A stretch of 64,000 bases of DNA from Zelonia costaricensis (GCA_030849075.1 JASAOO010003536.1:1-64000); one strand, 5' to 3'; positions 9,108 to 19,531 are shown, numbered from the stretch's first letter. Notes: generated by a model from the sequence alone, not told the origin. Translations and numbers: made by a program.

Positions 9108-12100
9108 TCATGCCCAGCGCACCACCTGGAAGCCCTGCCCGACCACCGCAACTCGAGGCGAGATCTCGGTCGCCAGGAGGCCGGCCTCTGACTCTGCAAT
9201 GACGGCGGCCCCGCTCACACACCGCACGCTCACCCGCTGCGTCCGCGAAACGCGCAGCTCACCACGCTGCACCGCCGCCGCGTCGAACACGACCACGCGC
9301 TCCTCCGTGACGGCGACGAGGGGCAGCGACGCGGCGGGCCAGCGCACACTGCGGCCAGCCGTCATCCCAGTGGACACGCTCGACAGTAGCCGGATGTGCG
9401 CCGACCCAGCGTGCACCTCCAGCCGCAGAAGGTGCGCGACGCCGGAATCGTGCAGGGCGGCCGCGTGCCAACAAAGGCGGTCATCATTCTGCGTCCCCCG
9501 CATCGCAGGTGTCGATGAAACGCGGTGCACCTCACTCAGCGCGTTGACGCACGACTGCTCCAGCCGAATCTGCGCCACTACGGCGTGCGTCACGAGCTCG
9601 AGCACGTACACGATGCCGTTCGTGTCGCCCGCCAGCAGCCACCGTGCCGACGCGGCGGTGTCCGTCTGCTGGCTGTTACGGTCAGCGGTGCAGCCAGGCA
9701 CGTGGCTCACACACATCACCGGCTTGGGCTGGGCGGGGTGCAGGACGCCTTGCCATACAAGCCTCAGCGCGCCACTGCAACCGCCATCCGAGCTCGGCCC
9801 CTCCGCCACGGCGAAGTGAAGCAGCGTCCCGTCGCTGCTGCCCACGGCCACCTCTGCCGTGGAGAGCGGCGCCACGGCCATGAAGCGGGCAACGCGATCT
9901 GTCAGAGCCTTCGTCGCAGCGGCCGTCGTCACTGCCGGCCGCTCGCGCCGCTTCTGCAGACGTGCGGCGCTGACAAGTCGATCGCCGGCCGTCGCTGCCG
10001 CGCCGCCGCGTTGCCCGTCATCCCCGCCGGCGCACAGGGCAGCGGAGTCGGTGACGGTGCCGCCGCACCACCAGTCCAAGAGCTGCAGCGGGCACGCAGC
10101 GACGCCGGCTTCCCACAAATTCACCATGGCCCCACCGCCGACTGTCACGAAGCGCACGGCGTCTGCGCCCTGCGTGGGCAGCACGCCGATGGCGAGGATG
10201 TTTGAGTGGTGTGCGCCGCACACGTTTAGCGGCGTGTCAAGGCCGTCGCACACGAGGGCACACCGCGCGACGCTCGTCGGTGGACATCCACCCAGCGGGT
10301 ACACGGCGAGGCTGCTGTCCTCGTTGCCCATGAGGAGGCAACGCAGCGGCGCTGGCGCGTAGGCGACGCAGTTGTAGTCCTTGCCGGGCAGCCCCGCGCC
10401 GTGCAGCAGCCGCGGCGCCGACCGTTCGGCGGGGGTCGCAGAGTCCACCGTGGTGCCCAAGCGAGCTGCCACCCGCTCCACCGTTCGCCCGTCCGAGCAG
10501 TGCGCGAAAATGACGCGAGCGTCGCCCTGCTGGGCGTCGAGTGCTCGGGACACCACAGCAGGCGCCGGTGCGACTCGAGCCGTCAAGAGCCGCGGTGCGC
10601 GAACGCCGTCGCAGCTGCCCACCGGCACCCACGAGCTCTGGCCCGGAACGCGGCGCAGGAAGGTGATGCACGTGCCGCTCTGCGCCACCAGCACCTGCGG
10701 CGTGATGGCGAGCACCGAAGCGACGTCAAAGGGTAGCCGCAGCGGCTCCCGCGCTGTCGCCGGCAGCGGACCGGCAGCGTCCTTGTTGGATGGCAGGGCC
10801 GCTTCTGGCAGATGCACAAAGGCCACCACGCCCCCCGTCCCCGCGACCGTCAACATTACCGACGGGGACGCCGACGCAGTCGTCGCGGACGCAGCAGACC
10901 CGTCCGGCAAGCAGCCGTCAACGCTCTCACCATATACCGCTACGATTGCAAGGCGCAGATGCGCGGCGAAGACGTGGCGGTGCACCGCAGCGCACGCCGG
11001 GAGGGCCACACTGGGCACACGAGTGGCGTCGTTCGATGCTCCAGTCGTTAGCCCAGTTACAGTGTTGCGGCGGTTGCGAGCGGTCGCGGCAGGCCGGACA
11101 CCCAAGAGGCACCCGTTGCGGTCGCCAACGAGCAGCCACACCGGGTGCGAGGCAATATCACCGTCGCCGGAGGCGCCAGTGCAACTGCGGCGACCCGACA
11201 TCGCAGCCGTGGGCAGCAGCGTCAGCGTCGTTGTCAGAGCGCCTGGGCCGTCCGTGTACACGGCGATGGCCCGCCACGTCGCCGATGCGTCGGCGCAGAG
11301 CGCTTCCCCGGAGCGCGCGGTTGCCTGCGAGCCGCGCGCAGCCTCCGCGAAGCTGAGTTCCAGGTGTGAGAGAACCACCGCGTTGCGGACGTGGCTCGAC
11401 GCGACGAGGAACTCGCTTGTCGCCGAGGACCTGGTCGATGCCGATGCGTGCACATCGATACGCAGCACCGCGATGTGCGTGGCCTTCCCCAACGACGGAA
11501 GTGTCAGCGAGGCGAGCAGCGCAGAGGAAGCGCCTGCCGTGGGTGCACACTGCACTGGGCGCGAGCCGCGACACCCCGCAGCACCGTCGACGCCGCAGAA
11601 GGCGTACGGAATGAGGTACAGAGCACCGGCGGTGGTACCCACCACAGCACACGCAACAGGGAGCACGCGCCGCTCGCCGGAGATGGACACGGCGCAGTCT
11701 GCGACGAGGCTGTCCAATGTAGCCGGCATGCCCCAGTCCCCTCTGTGACCCGGCTCCCTCGCGGTGCCCGCGCTCGTCGCTGTGCGCGGCAGCGGAATCC
11801 ACCAGCTGCCCGTGTTACCCTCGCCGCCCTGCACGCAGAGCGCGCCGCTCGTGCACGCCAGGATTCGTCCGTGGTCATCCACGTGCACGGTGCGCACCTG
11901 CTCGTTCTTTGTTGGAGGAGTTGTGCAGACCTCCATGAGCCCGTGGACTGCGGGAGGCCGCGCCAGAAGTGCGTCCGTACGCAGGCGCAGCAACGCGTGT
12001 GCGTCTGTGCCGCTGTGCGGACGCGGCCCGGTGTGTGCAGTGGAGTGGGCAAGCAGGACGCCGTCGAAGCCCCCGGAGACGAGCGTGAGCGCGCCGGTCG

Positions 12101-13442
12101 AGCTCTCTGCCAAGGCCACGCGGTACGCCCCGTGGCCGCGATGCTGGCGTGGGCAGACGAGTCGAGGTGCGGCGTGCAGCGCGGCGTCGAAAGCGCCTCC
12201 CGCCTGCACCACCTCCACCAGCTGCACTGTGCCGTCTTCTCCCGCGACGCCAAGGGAAACGACGCAGCGCCGCCGACTGCCATCCTCGCTGCCGGCCGGT
12301 GGCATCCACCGCACGCGCAGGGCGACATCGAAAACGCGGCTGCGCGCAAAGCTGGCGGCGCCAGCGCTGTCGCCAACACCACCGCCGCGCCACAGCAACC
12401 CCCACTCCGCCTCGCATCCCGCTCCGCCGGCCGCGGCAGCCGCGCTTGACTTGCTGCTGTGGGGCTGGCGGCGCTCGTACAGCGCCACGGACCTGTCGTC
12501 GCTGCATGTGATGAGGTGCGTGTGCGCCGTCACGGCAGTCACCCCGCTCTCGCTGCTCTGCCCGTTCACGGGATGCAACAGCGTCTCCGCGGCGCGCGTG
12601 GCGAAAATGGCACACCCCGCAGCGTGCGGCTGGACACGGGAGACAATGCGGGTCTCCGGCGACTTGCGTCTCCCACGTGCTTCGTCCAGCTGTGACGCAC
12701 CTGAGGTGCTGTGGCAGCCGTCAGCCTGTTGCACCACTTCCCACTCCACCACCGTCCCGGCGTACGTCGCCGCGAAGAGCCGGTACGACGCCCACTGCAC
12801 GAGAGATGCGCCTCCTCGAGAGCTCGGCGCTACACTCCCGCACGAACGGCGCACCAGGCAGTCGGCCGCCAGCACAACGCCGAGACACGGCCCGCGTACT
12901 CGGGTGAAGGCACAGTGCTGGGACAGGTCAAGTTGCTGTTGAGGCGGTGGGGATGTGGCGACGGTGGTAGTGGGGGCGGCAGGTGCGCGGCTGTGCGCCA
13001 GGATGAGCTCTGCCAAGTGATGCAGACGCGCACAGAACACGTCGTTGGAGGCGGTGAGCACCACCACAGCGTCCCGCTCCTCATCCACGACGATGCTCAG
13101 GACGCGCCCCTCGTCTGTCCTGAGCACGACACAGCACGAGAACGCGCTTGACTCTTCACCGGCGCACTGGGCCAGGAGGTGGTCGGCGGCGCCCATGAAC
13201 ACGCAAGGCCGCGCCAAGGAATGGGCCGCAAGGAGCGACACCGCGATGACGCTGATAGTGGTCGCCGGCGGGGCGGTGGCGACGCGTGTCGATCTGGCGA
13301 GCGACGTCCGAGTGTGGTGCACAGTGTTGCCGGCGGCGAAGTAGACGTCGTCTCGCTGCCCAGGGCACGTGATGGCGGTGATGGGGACATCCAAGACATC
13401 GGCGTCCACGGCTAGCGCAGCACCGCTCGCCGTAAGAGACAT
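9108..13442 (-). CDS. WDR6/Trm734-like beta-propeller protein (probable tRNA methylation cofactor)
   Basis: A 1444-aa protein (from 13442) made of many WD-like blades. The order of features matches WDR6 (yeast Trm734/Rtt10), the partner of the Trm7/FTSJ1 2'-O-methyltransferase that modifies tRNA position 34. Near the N-terminus is VPITAI. At 315-319 is DDRSV, followed by a GHGAYRVAL blade. Mid-protein are GNEDSSL and VTVGGGAMVNLWE, the pattern of the WDR6 SDDRSIR and SGGGRA..W blades. Late blades read VGSSDGTL and LLAGDTNGIV, and the protein ends in VVGQGFQVVRW. Cysteine and loop insertions make it longer than the 1000-1100 aa usual for WDR6. A further in-frame ATG at 13487 would add a hydrophobic, signal-like 15 residues, but the main acceptor AG (13443-13444) lies downstream of it. 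Family membership is inferred from motif order; another large WD protein remains possible. Confidence 0.6.
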   Translation of the reverse strand: MSLTASGAALAVDADVLDVPITAITCPGQRDDVYFAAGNTVHHTRTSLARSTRVATAPPATTISVIAVSLLAAHSLARPCVFMGAADHLLAQCAGEESSAFSCCVVLRTDEGRVLSIVVDEERDAVVVLTASNDVFCARLHHLAELILAHSRAPAAPTTTVATSPPPQQQLDLSQHCAFTRVRGPCLGVVLAADCLVRRSCGSVAPSSRGGASLVQWASYRLFAATYAGTVVEWEVVQQADGCHSTSGASQLDEARGRRKSPETRIVSRVQPHAAGCAIFATRAAETLLHPVNGQSSESGVTAVTAHTHLITCSDDRSVALYERRQPHSSKSSAAAAAGGAGCEAEWGLLWRGGGVGDSAGAASFARSRVFDVALRVRWMPPAGSEDGSRRRCVVSLGVAGEDGTVQLVEVVQAGGAFDAALHAAPRLVCPRQHRGHGAYRVALAESSTGALTLVSGGFDGVLLAHSTAHTGPRPHSGTDAHALLRLRTDALLARPPAVHGLMEVCTTPPTKNEQVRTVHVDDHGRILACTSGALCVQGGEGNTGSWWIPLPRTATSAGTAREPGHRGDWGMPATLDSLVADCAVSISGERRVLPVACAVVGTTAGALYLIPYAFCGVDGAAGCRGSRPVQCAPTAGASSALLASLTLPSLGKATHIAVLRIDVHASASTRSSATSEFLVASSHVRNAVVLSHLELSFAEAARGSQATARSGEALCADASATWRAIAVYTDGPGALTTTLTLLPTAAMSGRRSCTGASGDGDIASHPVWLLVGDRNGCLLGVRPAATARNRRNTVTGLTTGASNDATRVPSVALPACAAVHRHVFAAHLRLAIVAVYGESVDGCLPDGSAASATTASASPSVMLTVAGTGGVVAFVHLPEAALPSNKDAAGPLPATAREPLRLPFDVASVLAITPQVLVAQSGTCITFLRRVPGQSSWVPVGSCDGVRAPRLLTARVAPAPAVVSRALDAQQGDARVIFAHCSDGRTVERVAARLGTTVDSATPAERSAPRLLHGAGLPGKDYNCVAYAPAPLRCLLMGNEDSSLAVYPLGGCPPTSVARCALVCDGLDTPLNVCGAHHSNILAIGVLPTQGADAVRFVTVGGGAMVNLWEAGVAACPLQLLDWWCGGTVTDSAALCAGGDDGQRGGAAATAGDRLVSAARLQKRRERPAVTTAAATKALTDRVARFMAVAPLSTAEVAVGSSDGTLLHFAVAEGPSSDGGCSGALRLVWQGVLHPAQPKPVMCVSHVPGCTADRNSQQTDTAASARWLLAGDTNGIVYVLELVTHAVVAQIRLEQSCVNALSEVHRVSSTPAMRGTQNDDRLCWHAAALHDSGVAHLLRLEVHAGSAHIRLLSSVSTGMTAGRSVRWPAASLPLVAVTEERVVVFDAAAVQRGELRVSRTQRVSVRCVSGAAVIAESEAGLLATEISPRVAVVGQGFQVVRWA

Positions 13443-13444
13443 CT
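13443..13444 (-). promoter_or_regulatory. Predicted spliced-leader acceptor AG abutting the WDR6-like ATG
   Basis: The best pyrimidine tract (13488-13516) has its first downstream AG directly before the ATG at 13442. The ATG at 13487 lies between tract and AG and would be removed. Confidence 0.4.
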
Positions 13445-14212
13445 GCAGCGCGAGCAGGCAAGTAAAGACGCGGGTGGTGGCGGTCATGAGGAGAAGGGAA
13501 AGCCGGAGAAGAAGGCATGCGAGAGGAGTTTTTTTCCTGTTGCAGCGGGGCACGTAAAGTACCAGAGCTCAGCAGGCGCAGGAGCCTTCCCTCCCCCCAT
13601 CCCTGTCACGAGCCGGTGATGCGAACCTCTTCAAGGCCCCCACTCCGGTTGATGCTCACTGTTCAGTGCAGTTTGCATGTGTCGGCCAGACTGAGTCACT
13701 TTTCGTTCTCTTCGCCCATTCTCATTCGGGGAAAGCGGAGGCCATAGAAGGCAGCACCCCGCGTCCGTAGTGGTGGTGGTGCGTTTGTGCGGTGTTGCGG
13801 AAAGAACCGACACGACAACACACAGCGCACTGTATGTCGCCTTGACCGCTCACAAGGCAAGCTCACGGTGCGCCGGTAGCCCATAACGCACGCGTGTCGG
13901 CACATTCGTTCACATGTGTGCGCGTCTGTGGACGCCCATAGATTGCGCGACTCGCCTCAGTCGCAGTACAAGTCCACCTTCACGAGCCGCAGAAGTTCCA
14001 GAAATACAAAAGTCCACAGCAAACACCTCCACACAAGCACAATTCAAAAGAGGGAGGAGACGAGCGAGTCTCTGCAGTCGATGGACTCTGCCTGTGGTGT
14101 GGCAACTGGCCCATTATCCTTCCTTCCCCCACCCACCCCCCTCCTTCTTGCCACGCGTCAGGGTGTTCCTCTCGACCACCCGTCCTTATGTTGTGGTGAA
14201 GCCCAATTATCT
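13445..14212. other. Intergenic spacer
   Basis: Pyrimidine tract for the WDR6-like gene followed by unremarkable sequence forming the 3' UTR of the MRH lectin gene. No gene seen. Confidence 0.65.
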
Positions 14213-14989
14213 TCAGTCACTCAGCATACGGCAGCGCACCGTCTCATCCTCGCCCGGGTAGTCGAGCACCGGCAGCGCACAAAAGTACACGGACTGGAGG
14301 CGCATGACGTAGCGGCACTGCGAGGACTCGTGAAGGCTCAGGCGCGGCATCGGGTTGTCGAGCTCGGCGTAGCGGCAGTAGAAGCGCACCTCCGTCTCCA
14401 TGTGCCGACTCTTGTCGTACGGGCACTCGTCCCCGTCGCCGTACGTCGTCGCGACGTAGCGGCCAAACGTGTCGGCGTCGGCAGAGTAGACCGCCGCGGT
14501 GTCTGGGTTGCGGCGGCCGAGAAAGCGCACCTGGTTCTTGGCCGGTGTGTCGAGGCGCACCTGCACGTCCCAGCAGTACACCGAGGAGAGCCCGTCGTGC
14601 GAGTGGTGCACGCAGGGGCCGACGTGGCTGCGCAGCATGTGCATCACTGACTGCATCTGCTCCGCGAGCGGGACGCCGTTGTCCGTGAGCGACTCGCGGC
14701 GGTAGGTGTTCACGGTGCCGCAGACGAAGCGCGACCCGTTGCTGAGCTGCACGTACCGCGCCCCGCCAGTGGCCCGGGCGGCCGCGTCCGCAGCGTGATC
14801 TGGTTGGCTGCCGAAGGAGCCGAACATGAGCAGGTGGTGGTGCACCATCGGATGGGAGAAGTCCATGGGGGTCGCGACAACGCCGCACGCGCTGAGCAGC
14901 GCCACGGCCAGAGCGGCGGCAGCCAGCCACCCCAGCAGCGTGGAACGCCACCTGCGCATCCCTAAAGCGGTGAAGATGGTGAGAGACAT
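14213..14989 (-). CDS. Membrane-anchored MRH-domain lectin, OS-9/Yos9-like
   Basis: A 258-aa protein with a short N-terminus and a hydrophobic segment (about residues 15-36), read as a signal anchor or uncleaved signal, then a cysteine-rich lumenal part. The C-terminal half has the pattern of a mannose-6-phosphate-receptor homology (MRH) domain: YGDGDECPYDKSR, then METEVRFYC, then HESSQCRYV and a final YFCALP. Residues R195, E221 and Y227 fall where the MRH sugar-binding Arg, Glu and Tyr occur; the binding Gln may be the one in WDVQV. In other eukaryotes OS-9/Yos9 uses this domain in the ER to read trimmed mannose on misfolded glycoproteins for ERAD. No KDEL-type signal or second domain is present, so glucosidase-II-beta and full-length OS-9 are both poor fits. 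The start is the first ATG after the acceptor at 15050-15051. Confidence 0.6.
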   Translation of the reverse strand: MSLTIFTALGMRRWRSTLLGWLAAAALAVALLSACGVVATPMDFSHPMVHHHLLMFGSFGSQPDHAADAAARATGGARYVQLSNGSRFVCGTVNTYRRESLTDNGVPLAEQMQSVMHMLRSHVGPCVHHSHDGLSSVYCWDVQVRLDTPAKNQVRFLGRRNPDTAAVYSADADTFGRYVATTYGDGDECPYDKSRHMETEVRFYCRYAELDNPMPRLSLHESSQCRYVMRLQSVYFCALPVLDYPGEDETVRCRMLSD

Positions 14990-15958
14990 GGTGAGCAAGG
15001 CGAGCGTAGGTGCCCCTCTGGGTGAACAGATACGAAGCCTTCGCGCCCGCTGGCGGAGTGGAAACAAAAAGGAAAAACGGCGGGTGAGAAGCGCAGGATG
15101 CCGGGCATCACGAAGCACAGCCAGGACGCCTCGCGTATCGAGCAGCTGAGGATGAAAAGGGCCGAAACTCACCCGGCGAGCTCGCGCGGCTTCACGATGG
15201 GGCGGGGAGAGGGAGGGGGGGGGGGCGGAATCAGAGAACTCTCCGTTTCGCGCGAAGCAGCAGAGCCCCGCCACTGCAATACAAAGCGTGCTCGCTTACT
15301 TGTAGTCTGCATTCCTTTCCTTTGGTGTGCGTCCATTCTTTCCTTCCTTTTTTTTTTCTTCTCAGCGTGCCCGTGAAGGAGGAGAAGAGAAGAGACGTCA
15401 TGAGGCCGGTGCGCCATGTCGTCACCAGTTAATAGGGTTGCCGCCGCTACGCGTACCAGAGAAACAGAAAGGGAAGAGAGGGGGGAGGAGATAAGCCCAA
15501 GAGGGGGGAGAAACGAAAAGAGAAAAAAGACGGCACCCAATACAGCGCAGAGGCCAACTCATTCGTTGCGCTTCTCTCGAGTCGCCACGCCTTGGTGCGT
15601 TACGGCCGGCTTGTACAGTTAAAACCGGAACGGCTTCTTTGCCGGCACCCGAAGAGGAGAAACGGGGGGAGCGGTGGCTGCAGCGTTGTGGCGAGAAAGA
15701 AAAGCAAAGGAGGAGGCGCGGGTATGTGAGGCGACGAGGGCAGGCAAGACAGGTCATCGTGTACGGTGCCCCCTTCGCGTTCCACCCACTCCTGCTCTCA
15801 CCCCACCAACAAGCCTCGCTCGCGCTTTTCCCCGCCCTTTTCCGGCTTTTTTCTCCTTCCTTCTGAGAGGCCACACACACACATACACACACACACGCAT
15901 GTAGACGTGCGCACAAGCGTCCCAGTGTCCCACCTCCTCGACACGAAACCTGAGAAGT
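14990..15958. other. Intergenic spacer
   Basis: Acceptor region at 15050-15078, G-run near 15217-15226, T-run near 15346-15358 and CA-rich sequence near 15872-15897. No gene seen. Confidence 0.7.
15050..15051 (-). promoter_or_regulatory. Predicted spliced-leader acceptor AG for the MRH lectin gene
   Basis: A T/C tract at 15058-15078 (minus strand) is followed by GCCAG, about 60 bases before the ATG. Confidence 0.55.
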
Positions 15959-17392
15959 CTACATGCAGTCCGCAAACGGCTTGAGCGCGGCGTGGTCGTG
16001 GCCGAGGTGCACCTGCGCCTTCTTCAGAAGCTGCGCCAGCTGCGCAGGACGCAGGAGGGGAGGACGGTACTCACCAGCGAAGAGCTTGCCGGGCCACTTC
16101 GACGCCCCGAGCAGCGTTTCCCTCGCGTCCGTGCAGCTCTTCAGCTCCTGCAACGCTGCGACGAGCTGGGCGTTCTCGTCCGGCGTGCGCGACGCATCCG
16201 GGGCGAGGAACACCTCCAACAGGGCAAGCAGTGGCGCGTGCACCGCGTCCGCATTCTTGTACGTGGTCTGCAGCTTCGTCCTGTCAGTGCGCAGCACGGC
16301 CAGCGCCTTTGCCGTGTGGTCCTCGAGGCTGGGCGTGGCACCCGTCGTGTCCTCCGCCGTCTCGACGGCGAAAAACGTGAAGGCCACGGCGTAGTGCAGC
16401 CGCAGCGGGGCGTGGGTGGAGTGCATCACGATGAGTTCTTCGTACGTCGCGGCGACGCGTCGGGCCACGGCGGGCCACGACGCGAAGGAGGACTCGCAGA
16501 AGTGCCCCGTGAGCCGGAGGTCGCCGAGGGTGCCCTGCCGGCACGCCGACCCCGCAGACCAGTTGAAGATGTCGTAGGACACCGCGGCAGACGGCGCCTC
16601 AGCCCCACCCGCCGCGGCGGCATCGGTCGACGAGGCTGCGTGCACGAGGCGACTCCACGACAGCAGATTCACCGAACGCACCAGCGCCACCGCGTGGTTG
16701 GTCGTGTCGTCCTGCAGAAGGTAGTACTCGGGCAGCACGGCGCTGTAAAGGTAGATGTCGCTGAGCAGCCAGCCGTGCATGGTGCGGACCAGCGACGTCG
16801 GGGCCAGGTGCAACTCCGCATTCGGCTCCTGCAGCAGCATGGCCTTGAGCTTGCCGTACCCGACATCCGCGGCGCGGCGCAGGGCAACGGCAAAAAGTGT
16901 GAACTGGTCTGACTCGATGCTGAGCTGGTTCAGCGCGGCGCCAATGCCAGCCCCCTCATCGGCCGTCGATATTTGCTTCAGCAGCTCGGCGTACACGCCA
17001 CCCAGCTGCGCCCCGACGGTCATGAGGTCGCTGAAGGTGGGCAGGGTGGCCTGCTTCACGACCGAGGTCGAGGCGAGATCGAGCGCGGCGACGTCGCGCT
17101 CAGCCAGGATGAAGGCGTTCCGCGCGTCGCGGCGAGCCCGGTACTGGATGGCGCCCTCGGAGTAGATGATCGCCGGCCCGAGCCTGCGGAAGAACGCGAT
17201 CATGATGGCAAGGAGCACGCACCACAGCGCAAAGCCGCGCAGACGCTCGCGCAGCGTCATGCCCTTCTTCTCATCGCCAGCCGGCTGGGTCCCCGCAGGA
17301 AGGGGAGGATGGCGCAGCCCAGCTGGGGCATCGGCGCCCGGTCGAGCCTGCTCGCCTTGCTTGCCGGCAGCAGCGGCACCACGGAACCGCAT
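15959..17392 (-). CDS. Conserved hypothetical single-pass membrane protein
   Basis: A 477-aa protein I do not recognise. A polar, Gly/Pro/Ala-rich N-terminal tail of about 50 residues ending in basic residues (TLRERLRG) precedes one hydrophobic segment at about 53-68. That segment is followed by FRRLGP and a long soluble, helical, alanine/leucine-rich region to the C-terminus. The arrangement suggests an anchor with the large domain on one side of a membrane, as in mitochondrial inner-membrane or ER tail-in proteins; orientation cannot be decided. No catalytic motif is visible. The start is well supported: a pyrimidine tract and an acceptor AG at 17399-17400 lie six bases upstream of the ATG. 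The frame is open upstream to 17797, but that extension is low-complexity and precedes the acceptor. Confidence 0.78.
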   Translation of the reverse strand: MRFRGAAAAGKQGEQARPGADAPAGLRHPPLPAGTQPAGDEKKGMTLRERLRGFALWCVLLAIMIAFFRRLGPAIIYSEGAIQYRARRDARNAFILAERDVAALDLASTSVVKQATLPTFSDLMTVGAQLGGVYAELLKQISTADEGAGIGAALNQLSIESDQFTLFAVALRRAADVGYGKLKAMLLQEPNAELHLAPTSLVRTMHGWLLSDIYLYSAVLPEYYLLQDDTTNHAVALVRSVNLLSWSRLVHAASSTDAAAAGGAEAPSAAVSYDIFNWSAGSACRQGTLGDLRLTGHFCESSFASWPAVARRVAATYEELIVMHSTHAPLRLHYAVAFTFFAVETAEDTTGATPSLEDHTAKALAVLRTDRTKLQTTYKNADAVHAPLLALLEVFLAPDASRTPDENAQLVAALQELKSCTDARETLLGASKWPGKLFAGEYRPPLLRPAQLAQLLKKAQVHLGHDHAALKPFADCM

Positions 17393-17398
17393 CGGTGC

Positions 17399-17400
17399 CT
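17399..17400 (-). promoter_or_regulatory. Predicted spliced-leader acceptor AG for the 477-aa membrane protein
   Basis: A long pyrimidine tract (17411-17440) leads to AACAG six bases before the ATG at 17392, deciding the start. Confidence 0.6.
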
Positions 17401-19531
17401 GTTGGGTTTGGTGAGAAAGGAGGGAAGTGGGGTGAGTGGGCAACAAGTAGCGTGACTGCGAAGACGGAGAAGAAACAAAGGAAAAAAGGGGGAAAGGGAG
17501 GCGGGAGGGTGGGCCGGCAGCCTTACGGTGCGGTGCAACAGGTGGAAATTGGCTCAGACACAAATGGAAACAGAGGAAAGCGAGCGGAACGCAGAGTGCC
17601 GCAGAAGCGGTGGTGGTGCGCAAAGAAGAAGAAGAGGAGAAAGAAGACAGGCAAGGAACGTGGAAAAGAGAGAGAGATGCGGGGTTGGCGGGGAGTGGGG
17701 AGTGGGGGGGGGGGGGCCCACGGCGTGTATGTGACACGTTGTCGCCTGCTGGCCAGCGGGTGCACGACAGCACTCGGAAAGCGCGGTTTGTCAGCATGTG
17801 TGTGTGTATGCGTGTGTGTGTGGTCGTTTGGGAGAAGGGGGGCAGGGGGCAGCAGCATCATAAAAGAAGGTACGAAAAGATGAGGTGGAATCGAAAGAGG
17901 CAGCGAGGCGATATCCCATGTCCCGCACGCATCCTTGGTGAGTGCGTGCACTTGGTCACTACGCTGGCCGGTTGGAGTTTCCGAAGCCGCCGCTCGATCT
18001 GCAGCCCTGCGCAGCGGTCGGAGGAGTTCCGCCTCGGCAACTTCGACAAAGGGGCTCAGTGCGCGCTGCGCATCACGGCGTGCGGAGTTCTGAGCCAAGG
18101 TGCGATGCGCGGCGTCGCAGGGCAGGAGTGTCCGCTGTCACTGTGGCAAAGGCTCTCTGTTTCGGTGGGGTTTTCTTACCTTCTCTCCATTTCCTTGTCT
18201 TTTTTCTTCTTGTTCGGTGCTTTTGGCTGAGTGCGCGCTGGACGCGTGCGAGTGCATGTGGATGAGAGAGAAAGCTCGTTTTTCGTTTGTGTGTTTGTTC
18301 GTGTGTGTTATCCTCTCTCTCTTGCGCGCCTTCTTCGTCTCTCTCTCTCTCACACGCGCGCGTCGATTACTTAAGGCGTCTTTTGGTGGAAGGGGCGTCT
18401 TGTGGAAGAAGACAGTGAAGATGATAAAAAAGAGTCGGGGATGGTCAGTTCGGCGCTGATCATAAGTGTGATGCGCAGCAGGCGGAAGGCTCCTACGCGA
18501 GAGGAGGGGGGAGCGAGAAGACTGCGGTAAGGTCGCCCATGCAGTGAAAAGAAGTATGTCGCTGGCTCAGCAGAGAGGAGGATGAACAACGAGCGAGGAG
18601 CAAGCACTCCGCACACGTCAGCAGCAGCGGAGAAGGGGAGGAGGGGGCCGCTAAGGCCCTGTGAAAGGCGGAACTGTGAAAGAAAAAAGGGAATGCGGAT
18701 TCAGCGTGAAAGCAAGGGACTTCCCCGCTTTGTTTGGATGAGGAGAGGGGGGTGGGCGGTCCGTCAGCCGGAGCTCCACCCGCCCCCTCCGCATATTTCC
18801 CCTGCCGCTCGCACGCCCCTCTGCGCACGCTCGATGACGTCGCTGGTGAGTCTGCGACACGGCTACGCGAGATGAGTAAAGCGCGGGTCTGTCTGGGCAA
18901 TGAGGATCTCTCCCCTGGCAGCGTAAAAGAGAAGAGCAAAAAGCAAACGGAGTGTGAAATCAAGTATCGATGGCAGGTGTTCGGGCGACGACACGGCGAC
19001 ATCGCCCACGAGACGACGAAGAAAACCCAACAAGTAAGGCAACATAAGGCAAGAAGGAGAGAGAAGGGCGAGAGGATCGCATGCAGGTGAGAGAACACGG
19101 AAACAACAAAACGCATTCGACCGTAGGAGAGCGCGTGGGGTGACTTGGCCAGGTGTCCACTCGGGGTGTATAGTAGCAGACACGTACACACATACACACG
19201 TACTCACCAACACGCTTGCCCGCATACGCTATCAGATTAGCCCCCCGCCCCTACACGGCGTTGCTGCCGGTTTACGCGGGCGAGCGAACAGAAACAGCAC
19301 GGAGGAGGCAAAACAAAAACGAAAACGCAGCAGCAGTGCTCGGGGTCACCACCGTCGCTCACCTCTCTCCGCCCCTCCTCTTGCCGCACTCCGCATCACG
19401 TCAGCTGTGCTGCACCTCCCCATCCCCTCCCTCCCCCCCCCCTCGAAAGAAAACAAAGTACGCACCTTTCTGCCGCCTCCATTGCGTCACCGGACGCAAC
19501 TGCTGCCGCGCTGGGAGGGGGGGAGTGGGGA
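17401..19531. other. Long intergenic spacer (about 2.1 kb)
   Basis: Purine-rich on the plus strand, with a G-run at about 17707-17716 and TG/CT-rich patches. Open frames on the minus strand (for example 18493-19197) are Ser/Leu/Arg-rich low-complexity translations of pyrimidine sequence, with no domain. It probably holds a long 3' UTR of the GH65-HAD gene. Confidence 0.6.

Noticed and set aside
10381..11748. 455-aa plus-strand open frame
   Set aside because: Antisense within the WDR6-like gene; Ser/Ala/Arg-rich with no domain.
17393..17797. 135-residue N-terminal extension of the 477-aa membrane protein
   Set aside because: Low-complexity Ser/Pro/Phe translation of pyrimidine-rich spacer upstream of the acceptor AG at 17399-17400.
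18493..19197. 234-aa minus-strand frame in a spacer
   Set aside because: Ser/Leu/Cys/Arg-rich translation of pyrimidine-rich sequence; no domain and no biased codon use like neighbouring genes.
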